From NCBI GenBank assembly GCA_964493425.1, contig CAZBMW010000005.1, positions 94,159 to 158,158 on the forward strand: a stretch of 64,000 bases of DNA. Direction: 5' to 3'. The DNA is from CAYLMG01 sp964493425. Lineage in GTDB: Bacteria; Planctomycetota; Phycisphaerae; Sedimentisphaerales; Anaerobacaceae. The number at the start of each line of letters is the position of its first letter. Within the stretch, counting starts at the first letter, position 1. Of this stretch, positions 33,918 through 43,138 are shown piece after piece. The position numbers were made by a program, and so were the translations under genes. The notes beneath the pieces are model-generated. The model was not told where the DNA came from, did not search any database, and saw only the letters and a program-made list of their open reading frames with translations.

Positions 33918-36326
33918 ATGTATCAACGTAAAGTATCAATAATAGCACGGGTTGCTATAGCTTGTTGTTTGTTGATGGCTGGGTGCACAAGCACCGGAAT
34001 CCAAAAACATTCCACCAGAGCCCGTGATCTCTGTTTCGAGTGGAAATTTTTCAAAGCCGATGCTGCCAATGCCCAGCAGGTGGATTTCGATGAATCCGGC
34101 TGGGAGGACCTAAATCTTCCGCATGACTGGAGTATTGCAGGACCAATAGACCGCAAGAATTCCGGTGGAAAAGAGAACGGCTACTTTCCCGGGGGAATCG
34201 GCTGGTATCGAAAACATTTTCGACTCTCGCCGGATGATCAAGGCAAAAAGATATTTATCCAGTTCGACGGAATTTATCATAATAGCGAAGTATGGATCAA
34301 TGGTCATTCCCTGGGGGTAAGGCCTTATGGATATATCAGCTTCCAGTATGACCTGACACCGTATGTAAAATTCTATGAAGAAAATGTTATCGCCGTCAGA
34401 GTGGACAATTCCAAACAGCCCAATTGCCGCTGGTACACCGGTTCAGGCATATACCGCCGCGTGTGGCTGACGGCTACCAACAAACTCCATGTCAAGCATT
34501 GGGGAACGTATGTTACCACCCCGCGTATTTTACAAAATGAAGCTACTGTGCGGGTTCGAACTGAGGTAGAAAATTCCTATACACAGCCTAAAAAATGTAC
34601 TTTGACGACCAGAATTCTTGATTCCAAAGAAAAGGTTGTTGCTGAATCTACAGCTACTCAGGTGGTTTCAGCCAAGGGCGAATATCAGTTTGACCAGGAA
34701 ATTCAGGTGCCTGATCCCCAATTGTGGTCAATTGACTACCCGACGATGTACAAGATCCAAACTGTTATCAAAGACGAAAACGGGATTTGTGATACGTATG
34801 ATACTCCTTTCGGTATCCGCCAAATATGTTTTGATAAAGATAAAGGCTTTCTGCTTAACGGCAAGCCGGTCAAGATGAAAGGCGTCTGCGTTCACCATGA
34901 TGCCGGATGTCTTGGCGCAGCGGTTCCCGTGCGGGCCCTAGAAAGACGGTTGGAGATATTGAAGTCTATCGGCTGCAATGCCATCCGAACTAGTCATAAT
35001 CCGCCGGCGCCGGAATTACTCGATTTGTGTGACCGTATGGGTTTTTTGGTGATTGATGAAGCTTTTGATAAGTGGGGCGGCCGATACGCCCAATCGTTCT
35101 CTGAATGGTGGCGAACAGATCTGCTGGACATGTTGCGGCGAGATCGCAATCATCCTTCTGTCGTTATGTGGAGTGTGGGCAATGAAGTCTCAGACCAGGG
35201 GTCGCCGGAATTCAATAAGCAGCTCAAGACCAAGGTGGATTTGACTCACCAGTTCGAGCCCACCCGTCCTGTCACGTATGCCTTAATACCTTTCAGAAAT
35301 AAATCACGCGAAGAAAATGCCCGAGTTGTTACAGGAATTGCTAAGATGGTAGATGTGATTTCCTGTAACTATCAGGAGCAGTTGTTTGAAGGCTACCGTG
35401 AAGAATATCCGGAGATAATTATTATTGCCAGTGAAAGTTATCCTTATTATCGCGGCAAGGGTATGAACTATAAAGCCTTTGAACCGCTTAATCCCTGGCT
35501 CGAAGCTGTCGAGCACGATTATGTCGCGGGGACATTCTACTGGACGGGGATCGACTATCTCGGTGAGGCGGTCGCGGGCTGGCCCTATCATGGGTGGAAT
35601 TGTAGCCTGATCGATACCTGCGGATTTGTACGCTCCTTTGCAAATCTTCACAAAAGCTTCTGGACAGACAACCCGATGGTGCACATTGCGGTGATGGATG
35701 ATTCGCTGGATGTACCCGAGCCTACCAAAGATCACTGGGGCTGGCCGAAGATGGCTTCGCACTGGAATCTACCTCAACTAAAAGGCAAACAAGTAAAAGT
35801 CGTTACCTTTACCAACTGTCAGGCCGTTGAACTTTTTGTCAACGGCAAATCGATGGGTACTAAAGAGCTTAAAGACTTTCCAGATAAAATGATCACCTGG
35901 ACCGTCCCCTATGAAGCCGGGCGCATAGAGGCTCATGGTATCAATAGGGGGAATATCGTGAGCTCACATCAACTGCAAACAGCCGGCAAACCGGCTAAAA
36001 TCCGCTTGATTGCGGATCGGAAAAAGATTCGTGCCGATGGTCGCGATTTGTGCCACGTCGAGGTGCAGGTGACCGATGACAAAGGGATTCTTGTCCCCAC
36101 CGCCGAACATGAGATACAATTTAGCGTCGAGGGCGCAGGAACGATTATCGGCGTGGATAATGGAGATATTACCAGCCTGGAGCCGTACAAAGCCGAAAAA
36201 CGAAAGACCTTTCACGGCAGAGCGCTGGTAATCATCCAGTCCACAGAGCACTCAGGCCTGATAACGCTCAGAGCACAAGCAGAGGAATTACCCGGAACAA
36301 AAGTAGTTATTGAAGCCAACGAATAA
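33918..36326 (+). CDS. glycoside hydrolase family 2 lipoprotein (beta-galactosidase-like)
   Basis: Retaining exo-glycosidase, probably beta-galactosidase or a relative acting on plant or algal glycans. A signal peptide ends in the lipobox LMAGC (Cys23), so the enzyme is likely anchored at the cell surface or periplasm. The order is: N-terminal jelly-roll domain (GGIGWYRKHF, IQFDGIYHNSEVWINGHSLG), an Ig-like domain, then the TIM barrel with the acid/base Glu423 in WSVGNEVSD and the nucleophile Glu506 in ASESYPYY. C-terminal Ig-like domains follow (about 620-802). It is opposite in direction to the trmD-rplS and ffh-rpsP genes that it separates. No regulator or transporter is adjacent. Confidence 0.93.
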   Translation: MYQRKVSIIARVAIACCLLMAGCTSTGIQKHSTRARDLCFEWKFFKADAANAQQVDFDESGWEDLNLPHDWSIAGPIDRKNSGGKENGYFPGGIGWYRKHFRLSPDDQGKKIFIQFDGIYHNSEVWINGHSLGVRPYGYISFQYDLTPYVKFYEENVIAVRVDNSKQPNCRWYTGSGIYRRVWLTATNKLHVKHWGTYVTTPRILQNEATVRVRTEVENSYTQPKKCTLTTRILDSKEKVVAESTATQVVSAKGEYQFDQEIQVPDPQLWSIDYPTMYKIQTVIKDENGICDTYDTPFGIRQICFDKDKGFLLNGKPVKMKGVCVHHDAGCLGAAVPVRALERRLEILKSIGCNAIRTSHNPPAPELLDLCDRMGFLVIDEAFDKWGGRYAQSFSEWWRTDLLDMLRRDRNHPSVVMWSVGNEVSDQGSPEFNKQLKTKVDLTHQFEPTRPVTYALIPFRNKSREENARVVTGIAKMVDVISCNYQEQLFEGYREEYPEIIIIASESYPYYRGKGMNYKAFEPLNPWLEAVEHDYVAGTFYWTGIDYLGEAVAGWPYHGWNCSLIDTCGFVRSFANLHKSFWTDNPMVHIAVMDDSLDVPEPTKDHWGWPKMASHWNLPQLKGKQVKVVTFTNCQAVELFVNGKSMGTKELKDFPDKMITWTVPYEAGRIEAHGINRGNIVSSHQLQTAGKPAKIRLIADRKKIRADGRDLCHVEVQVTDDKGILVPTAEHEIQFSVEGAGTIIGVDNGDITSLEPYKAEKRKTFHGRALVIIQSTEHSGLITLRAQAEELPGTKVVIEANE

Positions 36327-36464
36327 GTATATTAATGGAGTTCGCGTTATCCGTTGCTTTAAATATTGGTTAAATTATTTGTAGTGGACAGTACTTAGTC
36401 TGACACACGTCCTTTCTGTCTGTTAGTTCTCGTTCAGCATCTTTTGTTTCATAAGTTATTAAGT

Positions 36465-37343
36465 TTACTGGCTTTCTTCTGTTTTTTCCTGCGTTTTTTC
36501 CTCTTCAGATTTTGCCTCTTCAGCCTTAGTCTCTTTCTGTTCTGCTTTTGGTTCTTCGGCTTTCGCTTTTGCTTTTTTTGCCGATTTCTCTTTTTTGGGT
36601 TTGACTTCAGCCTTAGCCTTCTCCGGCTTTGCTTTTGCTTTTTTGGCCTGTGCTTTTTCTTCTTTTGCTGGTTTTTCTTCAGCCTGTTGTTCTGGCTCTT
36701 TTTGTTCCTGCGGTTTTATTTCTTCAGCCTTAGTTTTTTCCGGCTCTGCTTTAGGCTCTTCAGCTTGTGCTTTTTCCTCTTTTGCCGGTTTCTCTTTTTC
36801 AGCTTTTATTTTTTCATCCTTAGCCTTTTTCGGTTCTGCTTTCGCTTCTTTGGCCTGTGCTTTCTCTTCTTCTGCTGGTTTTTCTTTCTCGGTTTTTACC
36901 TCTTCGGCCTTAGCCTTTTCTTGTTCTGCTTTCGCGGCTTTTGCCTTTTCTTCTGCCTTTGCTTTTTCCTCTTCAGCCTTTTTCTCCTCGGCTTTTTGTG
37001 CAGCGATTTTTTCAGCTTTTGTGAAGAACTTCCCTTTGGCCCTTGCAATTTTTTTAGCCTTTTGACGTTTTATTTTTTCCTGCTCAGCATATTTATGACT
37101 GATATTCTTTTTTAGAAGAATCTGTGAGACCGAGTCGGAAGGTATGGCGCCTTTATCAAGCCAGTATTTGACTCTTTCGATATTGAGGACAATCTGTTTT
37201 TCGGGATCTTTTTCGATGGGGTCGTAATGGCCGATTTTTTCGAGGATTTTGCCGCATCCCGGAGTTCTGCCGTCAATGGCGTTGATTCTAAAAAATGGTC
37301 TGTGCCTTCTTCCGATTCTTGACATTCTTAATTTTACTGCCAT
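36465..37343 (-). CDS. rpsP: 30S ribosomal protein S16 with long Lys/Ala/Glu repeat tail
   Basis: bS16 helps assemble the 30S subunit. The first 85 or so residues are normal S16: MAVKLRMSRIGRRHRPFFRI, then DGRTPGCGKILEKIGHYDP and RVKYWLDKGAIPSDSV. The protein then continues for about 195 residues of highly charged helix-prone sequence, mainly imperfect repeats of about 30 residues with EKPAKEEKAQA and KAEPxKxKxEE at their core (about five units, from about residue 130). Usual length is 80-100. ATG 37343 with AAAGGG upstream is chosen over an upstream in-frame ATG at 37376. The tail is encoded by about 90-bp imperfect DNA repeats. Confidence 0.93.
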   Translation of the reverse strand: MAVKLRMSRIGRRHRPFFRINAIDGRTPGCGKILEKIGHYDPIEKDPEKQIVLNIERVKYWLDKGAIPSDSVSQILLKKNISHKYAEQEKIKRQKAKKIARAKGKFFTKAEKIAAQKAEEKKAEEEKAKAEEKAKAAKAEQEKAKAEEVKTEKEKPAEEEKAQAKEAKAEPKKAKDEKIKAEKEKPAKEEKAQAEEPKAEPEKTKAEEIKPQEQKEPEQQAEEKPAKEEKAQAKKAKAKPEKAKAEVKPKKEKSAKKAKAKAEEPKAEQKETKAEEAKSEEEKTQEKTEESQ

Positions 37344-37400
37344 AATTTTTCCCTTTCTTTTTTGTTTTATAATCAATATTCGTGATTCTTACAAGCCTAA

Positions 37401-37718
37401 TCACGAAACACGTTTACAGTGCAAAGCGTAGCCGTTGAAGAAAATCGCAAGATTTGCAGGGTCGAGCTGCGCGTCAGCTGCGATTTTGTGGACCTGCTCA
37501 TCGGTCAGCTCTGCTGCGTTTGCTTTTTCTTCTTCTGTCATAATGGCTACGGCTTTCTTAAATTCTTCCAGCTCTTCGACGCTCGGTGCTACGAGCATAG
37601 CCAATTCAGTATCGCCTCTGATATCGGCGAATTGCGTTCTTATCAGCCTGCCGTAATCGCTGTTGACGAATTTTTCCAGTTTTTGTATGTATGTGTCAAT
37701 GGAAATTTTTGGTTTCAT
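37401..37718 (-). CDS. hypothetical protein coupled to ffh
   Basis: 105-residue acidic, helical protein; not recognised. It starts MKPKISIDTYIQKLEKF and ends FFNGYALHCKRVS, with no membrane segment or Cys pair. Its ATG overlaps the ffh stop codon (TAATG at 37716-37720), so translation is coupled to Ffh. It is followed 58 bp later by rpsP. This place in the SRP/ribosomal cluster suggests a role linked to protein targeting or translation, but nothing in the sequence itself shows it. Confidence 0.7.
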   Translation of the reverse strand: MKPKISIDTYIQKLEKFVNSDYGRLIRTQFADIRGDTELAMLVAPSVEELEEFKKAVAIMTEEEKANAAELTDEQVHKIAADAQLDPANLAIFFNGYALHCKRVS

Positions 37719-39164
37719 TATCGTCGCTTAATTTTTCCTCTTCGGATAATTTTTCTTTTTCGTTTCGAGCGCTGCTTTATTTTTCTTCCCGAACTCATAG
37801 CCGCCGAGAGCGAATCCATATTTAGCCCTCCGGAGAACAGGGCCTTGAGTCCGCCGAGTTTTCCGCCGGAGACGGCTTTCATCATATCTCTGCTTCTTTT
37901 GAAGGTTTTGACCAGGCCGGAGACATCGTGCGGCTGGACGCCCGCACCGGCGGCGATGCGCCTTCGTCTGGATGAGTCTATGAGTTCAGGGTCACGTTTT
38001 TCTGTCTTTGTCATTGAATAGACTATGGCTTCGGTCTGTTTTAGCTGTTCGTCGTCGAGGTCGAGGTCTTTTAGCTGAGAGCCGACGCCGGGCATAAGTT
38101 TTAGCATACTTTTCATGCCGCCCATTTTTTTCAGGGCCTGCATCTGTTTGAGAAAGTCGTTGAAATCGAAGCTGCCTTTGGCCATCTTCTTCTGCATCTT
38201 CAGGGCTTCTTCGGCTTCGAATTGCTCCTGTGCCTTTTCGACGAGCGTTACGACGTCACCCATACCGAGTATTCTGCTCGCCATACGTTCAGGGTGGAAT
38301 TCTTCGAGCTTGTCAACCTTTTCCCCAACGCCGATGAATTTGATTGGTTTTCCGGTAACGGCTTTTACGGATAGTGCCGCCCCGCCGCGCGCGTCACCGT
38401 CGAGCTTGGTAAGGACTACGCCATCGAGCTCGAGACGGTCGTTGAATTCCTTTGCGCTGTTTACGGCGTCCTGGCCGGTCATAGAGTCGCAGACAAGGTA
38501 AATCTGGTGCGGTGTTACAGCCTTTGCGACGTTCGAGATTTCGGTCATCATCTCTTCATCAATATGAAGCCTGCCCGCGGTATCGAGTATGACGACGTTG
38601 AAGTTATTGTCTTTTGCGAAGCGAACAGAATTTTTTGCGACCTTGACCGAATCTCTGCNNNNNNNNNNAATCTCTGCTTTCTTCGCTATAGACTTCGATA
38701 TTGGTTTGTTGGCCGAGGATTTTCAATTGTTCGATAGCTGCCGGCCTCTGGAGGTCATCTGCGACGAGCAGCGGTCGTTTGCCGTTTGAGACGAGGTATT
38801 TGGCGAGCTTTGCTGCGGTAGTTGTCTTACCGCATCCTTGCAGGCCGGCAAGCATAATGATTGTTGGTCCCGGCGAGACAAAATAGATTCTGGTATCGAC
38901 CGGGCCCATAAGCTTTGTTAATTCGTCGTTAACGATTTTAACCATTACCTGGCCCGGATGAAGGCTTTTGATGACTTCAGCGCCGATAGCCGCCTGCTTG
39001 ACGTCCTTGCAGAACTGCTTTACGACATTGTAGTTGACGTCGGCTTCGAGCAGGGCCTTGCGGACGTCGTGCATAGCGTCCGAGACGTTTGCTTCGGTGA
39101 TTCTGCCTCTGCCCGAAAGCGAGCGAAAAACAGAATTTAGCTTTTCTGTTAGTGAATCAAACAC
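37718..39164 (-). CDS. ffh: signal recognition particle protein Ffh, split by a scaffold gap
   Basis: GTPase of the SRP that delivers nascent membrane and secreted proteins. The N-domain starts MFDSLTEKLNSVFRSLSGRG. The G-domain P-loop is LQGCGKTTTAAKLAKYL, followed by VILDTAGRLHIDEEM and TKLDGDARGGAALSV. The Met-rich M-domain follows (DFNDFLKQMQALKKMGGMKS), then a basic tail. Ten Ns interrupt it at 38659-38668, but the sequence on the two sides shares nine bases (AATCTCTGC). Merging the two copies restores one open frame reading YSEESRDSVKVAKNSV, so the gene is intact in the genome. Its RNA partner is ffs at 17653-17747. Confidence 0.95.
38659..38668. other. scaffold gap inside ffh, likely artefactual
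   Basis: Ten Ns flanked on both sides by AATCTCTGC. Collapsing the gap with one copy of the nine bases restores the Ffh reading frame, so the contigs overlap here rather than being separated by missing DNA. Confidence 0.85.
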
Positions 39165-39339
39165 GATTTTAACCTGAAAAAAATATATTGGTTAAAGAAA
39201 TTTCAATAGCTGAAACCACGAATTCTAAGGTTAAAAAGGTTTTTTTGCAAGGGCAAAATTGTATAGAGTCAATACCGTTCGGATGAGTATCAGGTCGTTG
39301 CGGTATCTGTATTAGCCGCTTTGAGAGCAGAAGCGATAA

Positions 39340-40023
39340 TTAGACGGTCCACTGTGGACTCTTTTTAATAAATCGGTTCTGCCAGTACAGGCCGAAAAGG
39401 GTCGGTATTATCATAACGGCAGGCAGGAACCATTTCGGGCCGAAAAAAAGCTCCTGAATCTTTTCAGAAGTCTCGGAGTACTGGTATAGCAATGCTATCA
39501 GACCGGAGACCAGAAGGGCTGAGCCGCCCATACTTGAAAAGAGCATAACAGCGATTTTGAAGACGATAAAGGAAATCATACCCCCTGCGACGACACCCGT
39601 TAGGCCGCCGGCCCAGAGGTACTGCTCGGGCAGTTTTGCCGCGTACCACAGACCAGCAGTTGCGATGCCTCCCGCGATTGCACCGAGGATTCCGACAGCC
39701 CACCTCATCAGTGGGATAGCGACTATGCCCGCGATAATACAGAGAATAATACCGAGTAAAGGGTTGTCTGGCGTACCCATTTTCTGGCTTATCAAAAGTC
39801 CTGCAATAAGGCCCAGAAGTGCGAAACAAATGATTGTCAGTGCCTTGAAGACCCGCCAGCCGTAAAACAGGCAGACGGCGCCGAATGATACGAACGTCAG
39901 GGCTTCAAGTATATCGAGGTTGGTTATGTGCTGCCAGACGAGGTCAACCGGCACGACCGTGCTTTCAGCGGCAACTTCTTCGCTTGTTTCAGCCGTTTGT
40001 GCGAGTATAGTGAAAAAGTCCAT
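39340..40023 (-). CDS. multi-pass membrane protein, DUF4203/TMEM198-like
   Basis: 227 residues, unknown function. After a short polar N-terminus (about 40 residues) there are six or seven hydrophobic helices, several with GxxxG patterns (for instance FALLGLIAGLLI and AVGILGAIAGGIATAGL). The layout resembles the DUF4203/TMEM198 type, though I cannot confirm this by sequence comparison. It is 26 bp downstream of a related smaller membrane protein and likely co-transcribed with it. Confidence 0.68.
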   Translation of the reverse strand: MDFFTILAQTAETSEEVAAESTVVPVDLVWQHITNLDILEALTFVSFGAVCLFYGWRVFKALTIICFALLGLIAGLLISQKMGTPDNPLLGIILCIIAGIVAIPLMRWAVGILGAIAGGIATAGLWYAAKLPEQYLWAGGLTGVVAGGMISFIVFKIAVMLFSSMGGSALLVSGLIALLYQYSETSEKIQELFFGPKWFLPAVMIIPTLFGLYWQNRFIKKSPQWTV

Positions 40024-40049
40024 CTTTATGCCTCCAAATGTTTATAAAC

Positions 40050-40577
40050 TTACCTATCTTTACATTTATTTTCCTCGGTTTTCAAGGATTTTTTTGATTG
40101 TTTACATAGCAAAAGCTGCTCTATTGTGCCAAAAACGGCCATTATCGCGAAAATAGCGGCAAAAATATACTGTTTTGGGATTATATAGGTTACCGGCTGA
40201 GAGCCTTTGTAAATCAGCAGCATAATCATACCGGCAAAGACCATAGCAGTGCCAACGACCGATAATATCAATGCTGAAAGCAAACGCTTAAAGGTTGAGC
40301 CGCCCGAGAGCAAAACAGCGATGATGGTAAATATGATGGCGCCTGCTGCTGCGAATCCGATGGCTTGGTTTATGCTTTTTCCGGTTGAAAAATAGCCGAG
40401 CAGCCCGCCTGCGGTCAGACCGATTAAAGCAAAGCTTATTTTCTTAAAGTTTGAGCCGGCCAGCCAGATTATAATACCAACAATAACAGCGGCTATGCCG
40501 GGGCCGATTAGTAATATCGGCTTTACCTGGTCGCCTGAGGCCTGGAGTTTTTTTGCAAAATCGATAATGTAATCCAC
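40050..40577 (-). CDS. membrane protein, paralogue-like of the downstream gene
   Basis: 175 residues with about four hydrophobic helices (about 20-42, 46-64, 72-90, 95-120) and a Lys-rich tail. Glycine-rich helices such as LIGLTAGGLLGYFS resemble those of the gene that follows it, suggesting an old duplication or shared family. Unknown function. It lies between the tRNA-Leu gene and that partner, on the same strand. Confidence 0.65.
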   Translation of the reverse strand: MDYIIDFAKKLQASGDQVKPILLIGPGIAAVIVGIIIWLAGSNFKKISFALIGLTAGGLLGYFSTGKSINQAIGFAAAGAIIFTIIAVLLSGGSTFKRLLSALILSVVGTAMVFAGMIMLLIYKGSQPVTYIIPKQYIFAAIFAIMAVFGTIEQLLLCKQSKKSLKTEENKCKDR

Positions 40578-40736
40578 GAGTCAAAAAACCCTTTTTAGCT
40601 CAAAATCCCGACAGGGATTATATATTCCTGGTCGCAACAGCTAATCGCATATTACATTATTTATCGGCCTGCTGGTTTGACTTGCGTTAGGGCTGAGGGG
40701 ATTTTTCCCGGCGTTACTTGATAAAGCCGGCTCGAC

Positions 40737-40821
40737 TGCGGATGAGAGGAGTCGAACCTCCACGTCCATAAAGGACACAGGCACCTGAAGCCTGCGCGTC
40801 TGCCAGTTCCGCCACATCCGC
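40737..40821 (-). tRNA. tRNA-Leu (anticodon CAG)
   Basis: Read on the minus strand, the acceptor arms GCGGATG/CATCCGC pair, with A as discriminator. The anticodon stem-loop is CAGGC TTCAGGT GCCTG, giving CAG (reads CUG). A long variable arm typical of class II tRNA-Leu (GTCC/GGAC) precedes the TTCGACTC T-loop. No CCA is encoded. The rest of the 294-bp space between the flanking protein genes holds nothing else visible. Confidence 0.96.
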
Positions 40822-40871
40822 GGCTATGGTAGATATTACCTTATTTTTGGCTGATTGGTCAAGGCTTTTCG

Positions 40872-42032
40872 CTACTGGTCTTTTTTGACATAAAGAGTTT
40901 GCGTGGGGAACGCGAACTCGATTTCTTCGGCTTCGAAACGCTTCATCATCTCGAGATTGACCCTTTCATTGACCTCGTGAAAAAGCCAGTAATCCGGAGG
41001 ATTTACCCAGTAGCTCATATAGATATTCAGAGACCAGTCATTAAAATCGCTGAAATACACTCTGGGTGGTGTCTGGGCATCGGTATTTACCTCAGGGATT
41101 TTTTCGAGGATTTGCTTTATGATTTCGACGGCTTTTTTAGCCTTTTTATGGCCGGAATCATATGTGATTGTAATGTTCGAGGTCCTTCTGATATACGGGC
41201 GTTTGCCGACATTTACTACAACGGAATTTGTGATTATGCTGTTCGGAACTGTCACCAGATGTCCCTCGAGAGTGCGAACTTTTGTGCTCCTGAAACCCAC
41301 CTCTTCGACGAATCCGCGGTTACCTTCTATTTCGACAAGCTCATCAACCTGGAAAGGCCGGTCGGCGAAAATCGTAATCGAGCCGAAAAAGTTTGCAAGC
41401 GTATCTTTGGCTGCCAGTGCGATAGCAACACCGCCTAAGCCTGCACCGAGCAGGATTGACTTGACGTCCTGATGGAGAACATTGTCAATGATATGTATGA
41501 CAGCCACGATTGCAATAGTGATGCGCAGTGCCTTTCGAACGACAGGTACGAGCATGTCATCGAGCTTTGTGTGGGTCTTGCTTGTCCATTTGTAGAGATA
41601 GTGTTCGACGAGGTCAACGAGCTTGTAGAGAGCATAAGCAAGAGCGATAGCGGCGACAGCCTGTGAAATTTGCGTCCAGGTTGTCTCTACCGTAGCGCTT
41701 ATCCCCTCTCTGGGAGGGACGGCTTCGGGGTCGGCAAAAACCATGCAGAGCTTTGATGCATATATACCGAGTGCAAAAAACATTACCGAAAGAGGCTTGA
41801 TAATGCACTTTAGAAATAATGTCAGAATTGTAATGCCCTTTTGCTTTTCTTTTCTCAGGGTATAATTGCTGATTGCGAATTGTACAATCCTGCTGATAAT
41901 CAATGTTATAATTATTGTCAGAAGGACGAGAACGTATCGCCATATCGGATTGTTTTCTGCAAGCTCATAATTGAAAATGTTAAAATGTTCACCACTCTTG
42001 GCGATGATATAATTAAGTCCTTGTACCAGCAT
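40872..42032 (-). CDS. small-conductance mechanosensitive channel (MscS family)
   Basis: Osmotic safety-valve channel of the inner membrane. The 386 residues include four or five helices in the first half, then the pore-lining helix VKSILLGAGLGGVAIALAAK and the linked DTLANFFGSITIFADRPFQV, followed by the beta domain GNRGFVEEVGFRSTKVRTL and TVPNSIITNSVVVN. The C-terminal mixed domain ends with FAFPTQTLYVK. The N-terminal part is longer than in E. coli MscS, as in YbdG/MscM-like members. It is divergent from lemA. Confidence 0.94.
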   Translation of the reverse strand: MLVQGLNYIIAKSGEHFNIFNYELAENNPIWRYVLVLLTIIITLIISRIVQFAISNYTLRKEKQKGITILTLFLKCIIKPLSVMFFALGIYASKLCMVFADPEAVPPREGISATVETTWTQISQAVAAIALAYALYKLVDLVEHYLYKWTSKTHTKLDDMLVPVVRKALRITIAIVAVIHIIDNVLHQDVKSILLGAGLGGVAIALAAKDTLANFFGSITIFADRPFQVDELVEIEGNRGFVEEVGFRSTKVRTLEGHLVTVPNSIITNSVVVNVGKRPYIRRTSNITITYDSGHKKAKKAVEIIKQILEKIPEVNTDAQTPPRVYFSDFNDWSLNIYMSYWVNPPDYWLFHEVNERVNLEMMKRFEAEEIEFAFPTQTLYVKKDQ

Positions 42033-42240
42033 AAAAAGCCCCTTGAAAAAGTTTTAATCGAGCCAGGATTTTTAATAATATTAATGAACATAGCTTTTTA
42101 GTCAATAATCATTTTATTAAGGGCAATGTGGGTGAGGGATTTAATTTTGTTTTTTTCTTTACGTCCAAAAGGTGCTTTGAGACAATAACAAGCTGAAGAC
42201 GGTTTTGCAGCAGTTATCAGCCGCAAAGGAGATTAAAATT

Positions 42241-42789
42241 ATGTGGATTGTCATTGCTGTAATTGCAGTGGTACTGGTTGTTATTGTATTGATTTATAAC
42301 AGCCTGATTGTAAAGAAGAACCGCGTAGCCAATGTTTTCAGCACAATCGATGTTATGCTCAAGAAAAGATACGACCTTGTCCCGCAGCTTGTCGAGACGG
42401 TCAAAGGGTACGTAAAACACGAAAGGGGCCTTTTGGAGAGGATAACCGAGCTTCGCTCACGGGCTGCGAGCGGCAGGATGACTGATAACCAGGCCGTTGT
42501 TTTGAACAATGAATTGACGAAGCTTTTAAGCAGGCTGTTTATTGTAGTTGAGAATTACCCTCAGTTGAAGGCCAATGAGAATTTTTTACACCTGCAGAGA
42601 ACGCTCACCGAGCTTGAAGAGCAGATATCAGCAGCCAGGCGGGCATTTAACGCCGCGGTCAACGATTATAACAATGCCGTTGAGATGTTCCCGACTAACA
42701 TCGCAGCCTCGATGATGGCTTACCGCAGAAAAGATTTCTTCGAAATCGCCGAAGACGAACGAAAAAAAGTCGATGTAAATATTAAATAA
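42241..42789 (+). CDS. lemA: LemA-family protein
   Basis: Membrane-anchored helical-bundle protein of uncertain function. After one N-terminal helix (MWIVIAVIAVVLVVIVLIYN) come the family motifs NRVANVFSTIDVMLKKRYDL followed by VPQLVETVKGY, then HERGLLERITELRS and RRAFNAAVNDYNNAVEMFP, giving 182 residues. ATG 42241 with AAAGGAG at 10 nt is chosen; the frame is open a further 12 codons upstream. A terminator follows at 42863. Confidence 0.94.
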   Translation: MWIVIAVIAVVLVVIVLIYNSLIVKKNRVANVFSTIDVMLKKRYDLVPQLVETVKGYVKHERGLLERITELRSRAASGRMTDNQAVVLNNELTKLLSRLFIVVENYPQLKANENFLHLQRTLTELEEQISAARRAFNAAVNDYNNAVEMFPTNIAASMMAYRRKDFFEIAEDERKKVDVNIK

Positions 42790-43138
42790 ACACATTTATC
42801 CATAAATTTTGCAGATTATTTTTCACCACAGAGCAACAGAGGCCACAGGGAGAAAATATATAGCCCGCTAATTTATTAGCGGGTTTTCTTTATATTTAGC
42901 CTGCGGTTCTTGTCACACCGAAGTCTTGACGAAGGCGGATCACGGCAGGTTTTCCTTGATTTTTAACGACGAAGTAAATCAATTATTTAATTGCGGAGGT
43001 CGGATAAAATGAAGAGATTACTTGACTATTTATGATTAAAAAGTACAATTACAGAGTTTGAAAAGGTTACTATTCGAATAATAAATAAGTAAACGTCCAT
43101 AAATTTTTCTCGAAGAAAAACAATACTGGAAATATAAA
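42790..43138. other. intergenic region between lemA and lgt
   Basis: 349 bp. It begins with the lemA terminator. At 42899-42950 it holds a relic of the repeats of island II (CCTGCGGTTC, and the block at 42918-42939 that recurs at 44834-44855). The rest is AT-rich, with no gene. Confidence 0.6.
42863..42892 (+). terminator. intrinsic terminator of lemA
   Basis: GCCCGCTAA/TTAGCGGG stem with a short AT loop, followed by TTTTCTTTAT, about 75 nt beyond the lemA stop. Confidence 0.85.

Noticed and set aside
36595..37065. Long plus-strand open frames (Ala/Ser/Phe-rich) opposite the S16 tail
   Set aside because: They are the antisense of the Lys/Ala/Glu repeats of rpsP; the composition follows from the repeats, and there is no ribosome site.
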